Source: Nymphaea colorata
Taxonomy: Eukaryota; Streptophyta; Magnoliopsida; Nymphaeales; Nymphaeaceae
Length of the DNA stretch: 64,000 nt
Assembly: GCF_008831285.2 (NCBI RefSeq)
Contig: NC_045149.1
Span: 3,835,500 to 3,899,499, forward strand
Reading direction: 5' to 3'
Shown in pieces: positions 45,434-56,850 of this stretch. A program made the translations under genes and the position numbers. Each line of letters starts with the position of its first letter. Within the stretch, counting starts at the first letter, position 1. The notes under the pieces were generated by a model. The model made no database searches. It had not been told where the DNA came from and saw nothing but the letters and a program-made list of their open reading frames with translations.

Positions 45434-45820
45434 TTAGGCAACTGATACTGCTTCTTTGAGAGGAATTGCAGGCTTTGCTCCTGCCGCCACTGCAGCAGCT
45501 TCCTTAGGTGGAGTTGTGTTGTTAGCATCATCTTTTGAACCATCTTTAGCAGCATCCTTTGCAGGTTCCGGTGGAGGTGGCTTCATATGAGGTGGTGGTG
45601 TGTGCTTCAACTTAACCAATATTTGGCGCATCCTTGACAGATCACTAGGCTTACCTGGCTTTGGTCCCTGCACAACAACAATGGAAGACCTTTTCTCAGC
45701 ATCCTTCTTCCCCCTTTTCTTCTCAATATTAGGAACCTCATGGGGGATCAGCTCTGCAATTGCCTTCCAATACTGCTTATCTGCACCGGCATGAAACTTC
45801 TCCTGGTTTGCAAGAAACAG
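45434..45820 (-). CDS. clathrin light chain exon 3
   Basis: 387 bp from the acceptor TTCTGTCAG to TAA (45,434-45,436), encoding [12 protein letters not shown] through KEAVSVA. It is about 98.7% identical to 41,150-41,536 by my count. The 3' UTR lies to the left, inside arm B, so it is shared with the inverted copy. Confidence 0.93.
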   Translation of the reverse strand: MFLANQEKFHAGADKQYWKAIAELIPHEVPNIEKKRGKKDAEKRSSIVVVQGPKPGKPSDLSRMRQILVKLKHTPPPHMKPPPPEPAKDAAKDGSKDDANNTTPPKEAAAVAAGAKPAIPLKEAVSVA

Positions 45821-46953
45821 CTGACAGAAGAAGGGGAACAAAGTTTCATCAAAACAAATTATTAAAACGTATTAAAATATGCAAAAATGCCACGAATATA
45901 GCTAATAACAAAGTCACACTTAATGGTCTTGGAAATTATAGTTTACAAAAGTAAAGGAAAACGGGGAACTTCTCCACCAACCAATTGGTGAAGGCCAATA
46001 AATGGCATGTCTCCTTCAAGATAAGAAGCAAAAAGAACAATATAATAGGATGCACGGTACTGAAAAATTCCAGCAAGTTGGTCTTTACTGACAAGTTTAT
46101 CAGCGTTTATTCAGACATTCCACTAGAACTACCCAACAGCTGATTTGCATCCTTTATTTTTCACTGGCTTACTGCAACCCCCAACAAGATGCAATGTAGA
46201 TTAATCAATAAGAACACCAAGAAACGGAAAGAACGAGGGGAACAAAACAATACCAAATGGACAACAAAATAATATCAAATCTGACCTTCTCTTTTTCTCT
46301 GTTATGACCTTTGTTTGTCTCACAGTTGACTCTCCTCTTCTGGTAAAACTCTTCTTTATATTCATCAGCTTCATAGATAATTTGGTTCAATAATTCTTTC
46401 TCTCTCCTCTCCTTCTCCTCAAGTCTAAGGGCATTTTCACTGCATAAACATATAAAAAATTTCATTTTTCTGATAAAAAAAATCTCCAATGGGCTACACA
46501 AGGAAGTGCAAATAAAATAATTTTTGATGCAGATATTTAACTAGTAACTTCAAGATTTTCTTTCAAGGTGGGACACAAGAGCAGGGGCTTTTAATATTTT
46601 TCATAATAAAGATCTGCCTTTTAACGTTACAGTGCATACTTTATGTAAAGAAATGATTCAGAGAAATAAAACAACGATGGAATAATGCTCCCACTGGTTG
46701 GTTCCTGTATCAGTTTGTGTCCATTTGTACCCATATCACACACACGACTGAAATGGTATCAACAACCAATAATGCTGCGTGGAAGTTCCAAGTAGCAGAT
46801 AGCATGAACCAGTTCTGCTCGCTCTCAACTCGGTTCAACAAATTGATAAGCTGATATAATCTCCCTCAGTAAGGCTAGAGTGTAGCACAAAGAAACTCTG
46901 TTCTTTCACATATAGCTCCTTGGCTCAAATGATTTATTGAGCCGCTCCATTCT

Positions 46954-47004
<51 letters not shown>

Positions 47005-50000
47005 TTATATGTTGTGTGCCAAACGGCTAAAAATTAAAAATCTATCACAAACAACCAGCTGTCAATGAGAATTGGTGATGGTTTATGTCTGTGTATCATA
47101 CAGGAGTTCATGGTTGTCAATGAGCATTAGCGACTTTATAATGTGGCAATGGTTCATGGTGTTTTTAGAAGCAATTCATGGTGCCCTTAGATCAGATTTT
47201 TAACTTCTAGCCATCTGATAACATCTGGCACATTGCAGCATAGAATTCTCATATATATATATATATATATATATAGAAAAAGAGAGAGATTAAAATATGC
47301 CAGCTGTTGTATGGTCCTAGATGGCTTTTTTTTTTTGCAATGGAATGCACTTTTAGTGACGGTTTTTGTTGACACAAAGTGAAAAAAATAAATATCCGAC
47401 CACAGAGTTAGCTGCCTGATTTCAATTTTCATATATATATATATGTATAAGTTCCTTGTATATTTTTTGGCATCTATTGTGACTCTTTTCTTTTTAATTT
47501 TATTTACTGTAGTCATCTATCTAGCTCACCTGGAATTCTTTGAGCTCTCCATATGCTGGACTTCTTCTGTAGCCTATTTAAAGGGCCTCGTTGGTCCTCT
47601 TCTAATACATGCTTCTCTTGAAGCTTTTCTAAGTTTTTATTATTCAGTTTAGTGCCTTGGTGCACATTCTTTATTCAGGTTGTAGTGCTTTACCGCACTT
47701 TTTTTCCTAATGATTCTCTTCTTGTGATTATTGATATAGATTTCTGACGCTGTAGGTGCCTTCCTTCCCTTAGAACACGCAGATAGGTGACCCGTCCTGT
47801 TCATTTTCAATGTCTGTCATAAAAATTTACATGATACCCAAGCTTGGTCCTCCAATCTGACTGCACCATGTTTTTCGAAGCTATGGGAATCTTGGAAGAT
47901 TGAGTTTTTTGTTGTCTTAAAGATTTGCTTGTTCACCAACTGTTGGTGAGATTCCTGTGAGTATTTCCATCCGCCTTGCTGCTGCTGGAAAAAGGTTGTT
48001 GCTGCATCGTCATGGTCGTGGTGAATCATAATCCCCATCAAATTGGGCAGGTTGTTGGCCATCTTAAGGTAACCTCCCAGGCCAAAAAATATTTTACTTT
48101 CCTCTTCCTAAGCATTCCACAACAAATTATGTTCAATGGGCTATAGGCATGGAACATTTCATTAGGATTAAAAGGTTATAGGGAACTGTTGACCAAGGAA
48201 CCTCAAGTAATTTTGGCTAAAATTATTGGTGGTAAAGTATGTGTGTTAGAAGGATCTGAAAATAAAATTAAAAAAAAAAACGATAGCTGATTATGAGAGA
48301 ATGGGAAGATTGGAAAGTAGAACATAAAAAGATCCTTTTGGATTCTTATCTGTGTAAAACCACTAGAATAGATCACATTTTTAAGCACAACTATGCACAT
48401 GAAGCTTGAGTTTTTGAAAAAACCACACATTATAAAGGATATACCTGATCTCCAACAAAGAGATAAAACTATCAAAGAGTATGTTACCAAACTTGATCTA
48501 ACGTTGGATGAGATAATTAAGTTTAACTTTTTTCAGTTAATGCAAGAGACATAGCTTTGAAAGAAAAAGAAATCTGAAGAAAGAAATTCCATGAATTTAT
48601 TATTGGATTGAGGTTCGAATATAAAGGTATCAAGACTTCATTACTTCATAGATCTACAGTCTACAGTATATTTATGAGTAAGGCAATTGCATAACTTCAA
48701 ATGCAGAAAAATAGGCTGGATTTTTCCAAGGAAAGAATGATAGCGTCCTTGCTACCTCTCATCCCAGAACTTACACAAAACCATATAGGCCTCCTCACTT
48801 TCATAAGTTTGGTGATGAAAGAAGTGAAAGATTATTCGTTTTCATTGTCATGAGGCTAAAGCCTAAGTTCCCAAATTGAAAATGTTACGCAAAAAAGAAA
48901 GAACAACTGAAGTCATGCATGAAGAAAGCAACACCCTTGGATCAATTGGCATTGACATATTGGTAAATCTTCTTCAATCCAAGGTAATAGATGTTGTTCA
49001 ACTTCAACCATTCCTTAATGGAGGAGCTACATCAATTTCAGACGCAATGGTTGTGCTTGACCTTCATTTCTATATGTTCTCTTTGATACTTGATGTGGGG
49101 GCATTATTTTGGACGACCCCAAATAGCTTCCTCACTCCGAATACACAAATAAAAGCCTTCTCCTTCAATAAAAACTGCCGAAGGAGTTTCTCTTTCTTTT
49201 GAATATATTGGAAATGTTGATCAATGTTTCAATTCCAAGATTCTAAAACTACCAAACTTGGGATACACTCATAAACTCAATTCAAACCTTTTATCAGTTT
49301 CTCAAAAAGCAGATCAACAGTGTAACCCTGTAATATAATTTTCACACGAATAAATTTTGGATATAGGATCATCTTTCCAAAAAGGCAATTGGGAAAGGTT
49401 CTAGAAGAAATGGTATTTACTATGTTGAATATTTAGGTCCTTCAAAACCTTCTTGTCATGTTAGCAAGAAAGACTATCCATGGCATCAAAAATTAGGAAA
49501 ATTCAAGTTTTGGAAAGACATCTTGTATTCCTTTTTCGAAAGAAATATGTAAGGAATTTCTTTTAGTAATGATTGCATTAAAGCAAACAGGAAATGTTTA
49601 CCCTTTGATAATAGAACTTATGTTCCAAAAGGACCTTTTGAATTAGAAGTGAATGGAGACCTGCTTCCATAACGTCTAAGATGGATATTTGTTGAAGATT
49701 TCTCAAGATATGTTTGAATCATTGTCAAAAATATCATTTCAGGTATTAAACAGTCAGGTATTTCTCAAGCATAATACGGCAGAATTGTTTTCCTCGGGAA
49801 AATCTTCGAAAGTTTTAAAAACCTAAAAATAACATGCAAAAAATGCAAAAATAAGAATCTGGTAAGTAAAAAAATATAAAAAAATGAAAAAAAATGTGAA
49901 GAAACAACGTGTTTTCCATGTTGGCGTTTTTTTTCAAACAAAACATGTTTTTCCCCTTTTTTCACTGACCTGATTGTAGTGCCGTTTTCGTGCTTCTTGT

Positions 50001-53000
50001 TTGAATATACTTCCTCAAGCACAAACCCGAAGTTTTTTGTCACTTCAAAGATTTTAATAATATGATCAAAACCAAATAGAACTAGCACTAACATTCTTAG
50101 CAGTGACTCCAAGGAGAATATATTTCAAATTATTTTGGAAACCTTTTTCAATGAAAAAGGTATTCCAAACTAAAAATCTTATCCCAAAACCACTGAATAA
50201 AATGGAGTTGTCGAAAGAAAGCATTGGCATATTACTGCAATAACAAGACCTCTCCCTGCATCCAAAAATGTCCCTAAGAATTTTTGGGCCAAAGCAGCTC
50301 TTGCTAACTACTTGATAAATAGAACAACGCCCATGATTTTGAAAAATATCCCTTCCTTCCAAAAACTTAAAAATCTAAAACCTAATTGTAGCCCGTTTAA
50401 AACTTTTTTTTTTGAGAGCTATATTTCAAATGACAAAGATGATAAACTCATCTCCAGACAATAAAGTGTGCTTGTATTGGATATTATGGAGCTCAGAATG
50501 GGTATAGGCATAATGATTTTGAAAAGGATAAAGTTTATGTATCCAAAAATACTGTATTTTTTTAAAATGGAAGCAGTTTTGAAGAATGTAAATTCAAACA
50601 TGTAGATGATTTTGCTTTTCTTATGAATGGTTAGATGATGATGAGTCCTTATTTCATGATGATGATGATATCCATTTTGTAAGTTAACATGATGAAAATC
50701 AAGCTTTAATTGAACAAATGATATTTCATGTTGTGAAAAAGGAGTCAACTAGAGATCTCAAACATAAAAAAGAAGAATTCATCAAACCATAGAAGACACT
50801 CAACTAGACGAAACCCAACCTGTCCTTGGGAGGTCATGTAAAATAACCAGACATCAACAAAAATTCTATTTCTCCAAAACAAAGAATATGTCTTTGAATC
50901 ATTCATTCTTAGAATGAACCAAGCTGCTAAAGCTTGGTCAAGGATTTAAATCTTGTCATACTGACACCACAATGCTTGATCAAGTTTGAAATTATGTTAC
51001 TCTTGATATTATAAATGTTTGTCAAAAAATTTGTTACAAGTATAGTTATATTACTACGCTCCATCGATGATATGATTCTGCAGTCATAAAGAAGCAATTA
51101 AACAAGCTAAATTTGTTTTCGTCTGAAAAAGAAACTTGAAATGACTGATTAAGATTAATATATTTTCTTGGAATTGAAATTGTTTAACAGTAAATGAAGA
51201 TATTTGCTTTCACATATCAAATTTGCTACTGATATTTTGAGCAGGAGTACAAACGCTAATGTCAATGTAGTTGACGCTCTTCAGGGATTAGGAGTAAAAA
51301 TGAAGATAAAAGATAGAGAAATTATAGACAACCCAACGTTGTATCGACGACTCATTAGAGCCTTAACTTATTTGTCCATCACCAGACCTAACATTGTCAT
51401 ATGTTGTCTGTACCACAAGCCAATTCCAATAGGTCTCCACTTTTGTCCACATGATCGCAATAATAAGAACTATCAGATAGATCAAAAACTCCATCACTGA
51501 ACGACTACTTGTATCACTACTTGTATCATCTTTTTTCCTTTTATGTAAAATTGCATACATTAATGTTAATTGGGGCAGAGATCCTAATAATAAACACTCC
51601 ACTACTGAATTCTATATATTCTTAAGTGATTCATTGATTTCATGGAGATGCAAGAAACAAAATAAGGGCTCTTTATCATCAACAGAAGCTAAATATCGAG
51701 CAAAGACGCTACTATCATGGAAATTATGTGGCCAAAAGGTCTATAAAAAACATGGGCATAATTACCAATTGGTTGCGATAACAAGTGTGTGATTTACAAA
51801 GGTAGCAATCACACGTTCTAGGGAAGAATGAAGAAACGAAATTGCCACTATGTCCAAGAATAACATAGTTGGAAAACCTTAGATCTGTCTTTTGTCCCTT
51901 CAAAATGCCAACTTGTGGAATTTTTTACCATCGCTCTTGCATCCAACGGATTTCAACTTCTTCTTGATAAACTTTTGTTGATAAAAAGATAACTTTGGAA
52001 GATATATTAGAATTAATATATAAGCAAGTACAATATATATTCTTCTGATATATTACAATCGCTATCCATAACTGTCTGATTATTGTGAACCGTATGATTT
52101 TTGTGTTGTGTGTGTGTGTGTGAGTGTGAGTGTGTGCGCGCACGCATGCGTATATGTGTACATGCACCATCCCATGTTGTTGAGGCATCACCTAAGTGCA
52201 TGCCTAGGTGTTGCCTACGCACAACTCCACCTTCATTGTGTAAGTCCAGAACATAGGAGAGGAACTCCACCTTCATCACCTAGTCCATAAAAGTCGAAGA
52301 GACACATTGGGGTTCAATTAAAGACCTTTCAGTTAGGAGTAAATAAACTTGGAAACTGCTGTTGTGTTAATTAACTGATTGCGGAAGATGGAAACAAAGT
52401 CTTCTACTCTTCAATAAACATGGAAATTGCTATTTAAGGAAGCAGAAGGCTCATTTTTATTTGAGCCAACTTCAGCCTTCAACATAGAATCAGCCTTCAG
52501 TTGGTGCTCCTGGCATCCTGCATAAGAGTCACCAGTATCTACTTCACTCAGCGGCTCAACCAGGTATGTTTCATTACGTTATGTTTTTCATTATATTTTG
52601 TTTATATATTATGTTATGTTTTTCATTGTGTTTATTGTTAGGAGTCGGATACAATACCATCCAATACCTTTAGCTTCTTGAGTCACACAGTCAGGTCATA
52701 GCTGGGTCGAGTAGTCCATAATGTAATAAATCCAACCCAGGGTCAGAGTGTATATAATCTGAAACGGGATTAACCCTAAGTATCAATGAGGAAGGTGATT
52801 ACTAGGAGCAGGCTTTCTAGCGGCTGGCATGTGTGAGTGAGTGAGTCGAAGGGCAACTTGGCCCCTTGTTAGCAAGACAAGGCTAACAACGGCATCAGCA
52901 TCAGAGAATGGGCAACCAAATGACAATGCTAGAGATCATGGCTGCAGTGGATGCTCATTGAGCATGGATGGAACAAGCCTTGGAAACAATGAACCACAGG

Positions 53001-55297
53001 TTGCAAACAGTGGAATGTCAGAATCAGGAAGCCAATGCAAGGATGCCAGCATTCATGGCAGACCAGTAATCCCTGGGGATGCTGATGAGGGAGATCATTT
53101 AGCAAGGCAGGTTCTCCAACTCACCTAGCACAGAGAGAAAGAAGACTGGGGAATCAGAAGGGGTTCGCACGACATGGGATGGCAGAGAGCCATCCAAAGA
53201 ATTGAATGAGGAGCCATATGAGGTGAAAATCTCTCTGCCCAATGGGACGTCGAATCCTAACTCATCCACTAGTGGTAGCGAAAAGGGAGAAACAAGTGGA
53301 GCAAGTGGCTGGAAGGCGTCCAAAATGGATTTCCCCAAATTCGCCAGTGAAGATCCTTTGAGTTGGATCTTCAAATCAAAGCAATTCTTTGAATGTCAGA
53401 GGATTGTCGATGACCAAAAGGTGAATCATGAGGCAGTGCATTTTGAGGGCCCAGCGATTCGATGGTATCGCTAGTTGTTGTCCCAACATGGGAAGCCAAG
53501 TTGGGAAGGGTTGATCAAGGCCATAAAGGCACACTTTGGCCCCTCATCTTATCTTGATTATAATGTCGAGCTTTCCAAAATCAAGCAGAAAGGGCCAGTG
53601 CTAGACTATCAAGAGCAGTTCGAAGATCTTAACAACATGGTACGATGATGGCCGATTGTTGCGCTGGTTGGGGCCTTTGTGGCAGGGCTCAAGGATGAAA
53701 TCTGGATCCAATCAACAAAACCAGTTCTAACAAGCTAACTAAGAGAACTAAAGATTCATAAAAGGATTTAAAGAACAAAGATATTTCCTGAAATATGTCA
53801 ACCATTCACAAAAGGTAGAGTATCTAAACTGCCAATGAAACCTATTAAGGGCCTTTCTGGATGCAAATCCAAAAGTTTCACCCATTTCAAAATTTTGCAT
53901 TTTAGTCTTTCCACATTTTTTTTCTTAAATCGTGAAGATCACTAGTTCATAAATGTGGCTCGATTATCTTAAAAATGTCTAGATCTTTTGTTTTTTGTTG
54001 AATAGTGGTTTAGCTCTCTCATACATACCTGTTAACTTATTAAAAGTGATTTTTAAATCCATCTAGTTTGCATTTTACTGAACCAAACTACCAAGTTTTT
54101 AAATGAAAATCACTTAACGCCTAGATTCCCAGAAAAATCTGGAACTGTTACAAGAAAGGACACCAATAAAACATCGAAAATTCAAGATATCTTTTGCATA
54201 AATAGAAAAGAAAAGCAATGTAAATCAAGTAATTCATGACAAGAACAAACAAGAAAAAGGAAGAATTATGGTGGTGTTCACGACTAAGAGAATGGTTGGG
54301 CATTCGACAAGATGACTTCCACCGACATCCACCTGATGAGATGCAATCCTGCGAAGACGGGCTAAAGTTTGAAGAAGTGAAGAAATTCAAGACGCCAAGG
54401 AGCCCCAAGCGCTTGGGAGTAAAAATGAGGCCATAAGACAAAAACATCTTAAGTTCCGAGGTTATGTATATCTAACTTTTAGCTTAACTTTTTTACTCAG
54501 GTTTTTCAGACGATATAGTAATATCTACTCGACGACACGACATGCAAATGACAAAGAAAGAAATAAAAGGGCCCGTACGCGGAACAGAAACTAAAAGAGG
54601 CAGACAAGAACAGTATCCGTATACATTGGCATGCAAAGATCTTCGAGAAATGTCAATTCAGAAGAAGAAACTAAGAAAAGATGGGCATATTTTCAAGAAG
54701 AACCGCACAAATTCAAGGAACAAAAATGACGTGAGGAGATCTAATGATTTGTACAACATGTAGAACGGATCAAACAGGAACAAGGAGAAGAAATTCCATG
54801 AGAAAAAGCGAGATATACCGCCTCCATTCACGCAATCTAAAACCTTCCTCAGATTGCATCTCGGTTGGAGGAGGAAGGATCGGCCCATCAGATGTGAAAA
54901 CTCCGTCCAGATCTGCACTCCTTCCGTTGACGTATGCATAATTCCCGTTTGAATCCGGAACAAGGGGATCGGAGAAGGGCGAGTACTCGGTGGGCTGCTG
55001 CTGGGGCTCTGCACGGAAACCATAGACCGGGGGTGACGGAGGGGCAGCCACGCTCTCCGGCATCAGGTCCACGGGATCGTCCTCGTGGTGGTAGACGGGT
55101 ATGGGCGGTGATGGCACCTCGTCGATAGGATCCTTGGCCGCGTTGGCATCGTCTTCTTCAGTGACGAAGTTGTTGCGGGACTCGTAGCGCTCGGAGGGGA
55201 GGCGAGGATCGTAGCCCATGTACCCGTCGTCATCGAACGGCCGACTCGAGTCTCTGACGCCCTCACCATCGTTGCTGAAGGTATCGAAAGATGATGA

Positions 55298-55300
<3 letters not shown>
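45434..55300 (-). CDS. clathrin light chain, three exons
   Basis: Clathrin light chain binds the hub of clathrin heavy chain and regulates assembly of coats on plasma membrane and trans-Golgi vesicles. Exons are 55,300-54,819, 46,439-46,286 and 45,820-45,434. The joined CDS is 1,023 bp, 340 codons plus stop, close to the longer plant paralogues. Residues 1-160 are the acidic, Pro-rich N-terminus with the plant hallmark [20 protein letters not shown]. The Ser/Pro-rich part ends at [11 protein letters not shown]. The charged helix that contacts heavy chain ([30 protein letters not shown]) is exon 2, and the C-terminal half ([34 protein letters not shown]) is exon 3. All splice sites are GT-AG and phases join. 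Intron 1 (8.38 kb) is packed with retroelements; intron 2 is 465 bp. A (GA)n tract abuts the start codon. Confidence 0.93.
46286..46439 (-). CDS. clathrin light chain exon 2
   Basis: 154 bp between an acceptor ATGTTTATGCAG|T and a donor GAGAAG|GTCAGA. It carries the heavy chain-binding helix. In the inverted copy all but the last about 45 bp of this exon are deleted. Confidence 0.92.
47440..47765 (+). repeat. probable 5' LTR part of intronic copia element
   Basis: Noncoding sequence with a TATA-like 'ctatttaaagggcctcg' near 47,570 and 'ttattattcagtttagtgcc' downstream, in the position expected for a 5' LTR before copia gag. The corresponding sequence is in arm A (about 40,250-40,555). Ends and a primer site were not resolved. 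Confidence 0.4.
47990..49200 (+). pseudogene. Ty1/copia gag remnant in clathrin intron 1
   Basis: Plus-strand (antisense to the host gene) fragments of copia Gag. [21 protein letters not shown] with GTVDQGT (about 48,090-48,200) resembles the 'P.F.GTNY..W...M..fL...gLW..V' start of Gag. [18 protein letters not shown] (about 48,465) and [19 protein letters not shown] (about 48,785) precede a degraded zinc-knuckle-like CHEAKA. The inverted-repeat breakpoint at about 48,836 lies inside this region. Confidence 0.55.
49400..51990 (+). pseudogene. Ty1/copia pol remnant in clathrin intron 1
   Basis: Domains in copia order on the plus strand. The integrase end [20 protein letters not shown] with [19 protein letters not shown] lies near 50,200-50,325. 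The reverse transcriptase end [21 protein letters not shown] and [19 protein letters not shown] lies near 51,165-51,395. The RNase [36 protein letters not shown] and [12 protein letters not shown] lies near 51,550-51,705. The tail [20 protein letters not shown] is near 51,890-51,955. Most of the RT core is missing and stops are frequent. It is an old insertion, antisense to the host gene. Confidence 0.8.
51995..52840 (+). other. 3' copia flank and gypsy leader, no gene
   Basis: Noncoding intron sequence with a (TG)n-like tract at about 52,106-52,140 and repeated 'actccacctt' words at 52,225 and 52,265. It probably contains the 3' LTR of the copia element and the leader of the gypsy gag fragment that follows, but neither boundary is visible. 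Confidence 0.35.
52841..53860 (+). pseudogene. Ty3/gypsy gag fragment in clathrin intron 1
   Basis: After a Ser/Gly/Asn-rich leader (52,841-53,128) the frame reads [20 protein letters not shown] and [20 protein letters not shown], then EGPAIRWYR. Past a TAG at 53,473 it continues [39 protein letters not shown] and [10 protein letters not shown] (to about 53,705). This is Retrotrans_gag of plant gypsy elements. Further stops occur near 53,645 and 53,737. No protease or RT follows, so it is a truncated copy in the same orientation as the copia remnant. Confidence 0.8.
53870..54818. other. proximal intron 1 sequence, no recognised element
   Basis: The part of clathrin light chain intron 1 next to exon 1. 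Short frames on both strands (54,148-54,447) have no family signal. This may be original intron sequence, as no transposon hallmarks were found. Confidence 0.4.
54819..55300 (-). CDS. clathrin light chain exon 1
   Basis: 482 bp from ATG (55,300) to the donor GGCG|GTATAT. It encodes [15 protein letters not shown] through FRLREWRR, ending two bases into an Arg codon that exon 2 completes. GC content is clearly higher than in the intron. No upstream in-frame Met gives a better start. Confidence 0.92.

Positions 55301-55330
<30 letters not shown>
55301..55330 (-). promoter_or_regulatory. (GA)n tract directly before the clathrin start codon
   Basis: On the coding strand an uninterrupted (GA)15 run ends at the ATG. 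GA/CT tracts in plant 5' leaders are known targets of GAGA-binding (BBR/BPC) proteins and often lie near transcription starts. A regulatory role here is inferred from sequence and position only. Confidence 0.45.
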
Positions 55331-55333
<3 letters not shown>

Positions 55334-55500
55334 ATTTGGGTGGAGAAGTGGAGAATGCAGAGGGGGCGAGGGGGCAGGACGGAAAAGTGATGCGGAGGAG
55401 GAGAAAAATACGGGAGTAGCTTTTTACTTTTCCCGGCGAGGCCAGTCCCAGACTACCCCTTTCGTCAAAGCGGTCCCGCCTTTCCTGGGCCTGCTGCACA

Positions 55501-56850
55501 AGGGTTCGAGTTCGGACCGAATTTCTTGAAATCTAAAATTAGAAAATAAATTTTCACCGTTGAACCCGAACCGGTCTAGACTCGAGGAAGTGGGCGACGG
55601 CATTGAATTTGTAAGTCAACAAAGCCATGCCATGCACACATATGCCGGTGCTGGTTAGCTGCACCACCACGGTGCCCGGAAATAGTCGATTTGTGTTTGC
55701 AGAACCCTTGAAAAAATAGCACCGCCTCCCAAAATGGAGCAAAATTGTTCCATCTATCAAAAAGTAAACCTCTTTTCTAGAGAAAGAATCCTAGTGTTGT
55801 TTTTATTGGGAAAGGATCAAAGAAGCGCTGTCTCATCATCGACCAAGTTTCCACCATTTGTTCCGAGTCGAAGAACTGCAATAACATGTGCTCCAGGCAA
55901 AATTGGTTGCAAGGCATGTTGCAAAATGCAAAGCTTTGGCAATGTTTCAAAATCATTTTACTCAAAGATGTCATGTTGGTCAACATGGACGTGTTGTTGT
56001 TGTTGGTTGTAGGTATCAGCATATCTGGGATTGAAATGAATGCATGTGTGGGCAAAGATGTGACAAGAAGGGTTGTGAGATGGCCGAGGCAAATGAAATA
56101 GCAAGTGAGAAACAAGTAGTTGAAAGGGAATAAGCAATTGATGAGAAGAAATGGGAGGAAGTAGTGGACGAGGAGTATAAAGGGAAGAAATAATACAAGG
56201 CGAGAATAAAGGGAAAGAACATGGTGACAGAGTCGAGGAAGGAAGAGTACACACGCTGAAGAACGAAGATGAAGCTAAGAGGAATTTGGATGAAAGGTTC
56301 GAGTGCTAGAAGGAACCGAAGGTTTATGATTAACATGTCTAGGAGATACTTGTCTCTTTGAACAAACCATCATCGAAAAAGGGAAAGGAAGAATAAATGG
56401 TCACAGACACAAGGAGAAAGGGAGACAAAATATAGGAGGGAGAGGAAGAAGTTTCCATATAAACAAGTTCAGCATAAAGAGGAAATAGAAGTGGTACAGG
56501 AGGGAGATGAGGAAGTATAAGAGGGAGACAAATAAGTTCAGTAAGAAGGAGTTGGGAAGATAGAGTAAAGGAAGAACTTCTAAAGGAAGTAGTACATGAG
56601 GAAGATAAAGAAGATCTAGGGAGGGCCGCCTCTGTCCATGTCCCAAAGAAGGATGAGGAAGTTGGAGAGTGAGAGGAAGATGTTGGAGAGGGAGAGAAAG
56701 AGCTTGACGCACAAGTATGAGAGGATAGAGAGGAGGGGGGGGGGGGGGGGTGGAGGCTAGAGGAAGAGGGAGGTTCACTAGCTCTAGCGGATGGAGACAA
56801 TGGGGACTAGAGACACTCGATATATGTTGTCATGTAGAAAAGAAGTGGCG
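55501..56850. other. clathrin 5' flank and purine-rich stretch, no recognised gene
   Basis: 55,331-55,560 is the likely promoter side of the clathrin gene, but no clear TATA box was found. From about 56,090 to 56,800 the plus strand is strongly purine-rich (GGAGGAAGAAG-type, with a run of about 19 G at 56,733-56,751). The Ser/Pro/Leu-rich minus frames (56,016-56,800) are products of this bias and are not called as genes. Confidence 0.5.

Larger units (their letters stand above)
45045..48836 (-). repeat. inverted duplication arm B (native gene side)
   Basis: The partner of 39,176-41,925. It starts in the 3' flank of the gene ('acgtcttt' shared at the edge) and ends inside the gag region of the intronic copia element at about 48,836. 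Because it contains part of that element, the duplication must postdate the copia insertion. This side has complete exon 2 and a further about 450 bp between TA repeats (about 46,987-47,437) that includes a 'gtgacggttttt' word common in plant MITEs. Confidence 0.9.

Noticed and set aside
46960-47440. A MITE in arm B
   Set aside because: The 'gtgacggttttt' word and TA flanks are suggestive, but I found no convincing terminal inverted repeats, so deletion in arm A remains equally possible.
47817-48062. 81-codon minus frame (and its copy near 39,950-40,190)
   Set aside because: Antisense to copia gag sequence; it appears twice only because the region is duplicated, and the copy has a stop.
56016-56800. 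Ser/Pro-rich minus frames of 98-153 codons
   Set aside because: Explained by the strong purine bias of the plus strand, with no recognised domain or splice context.
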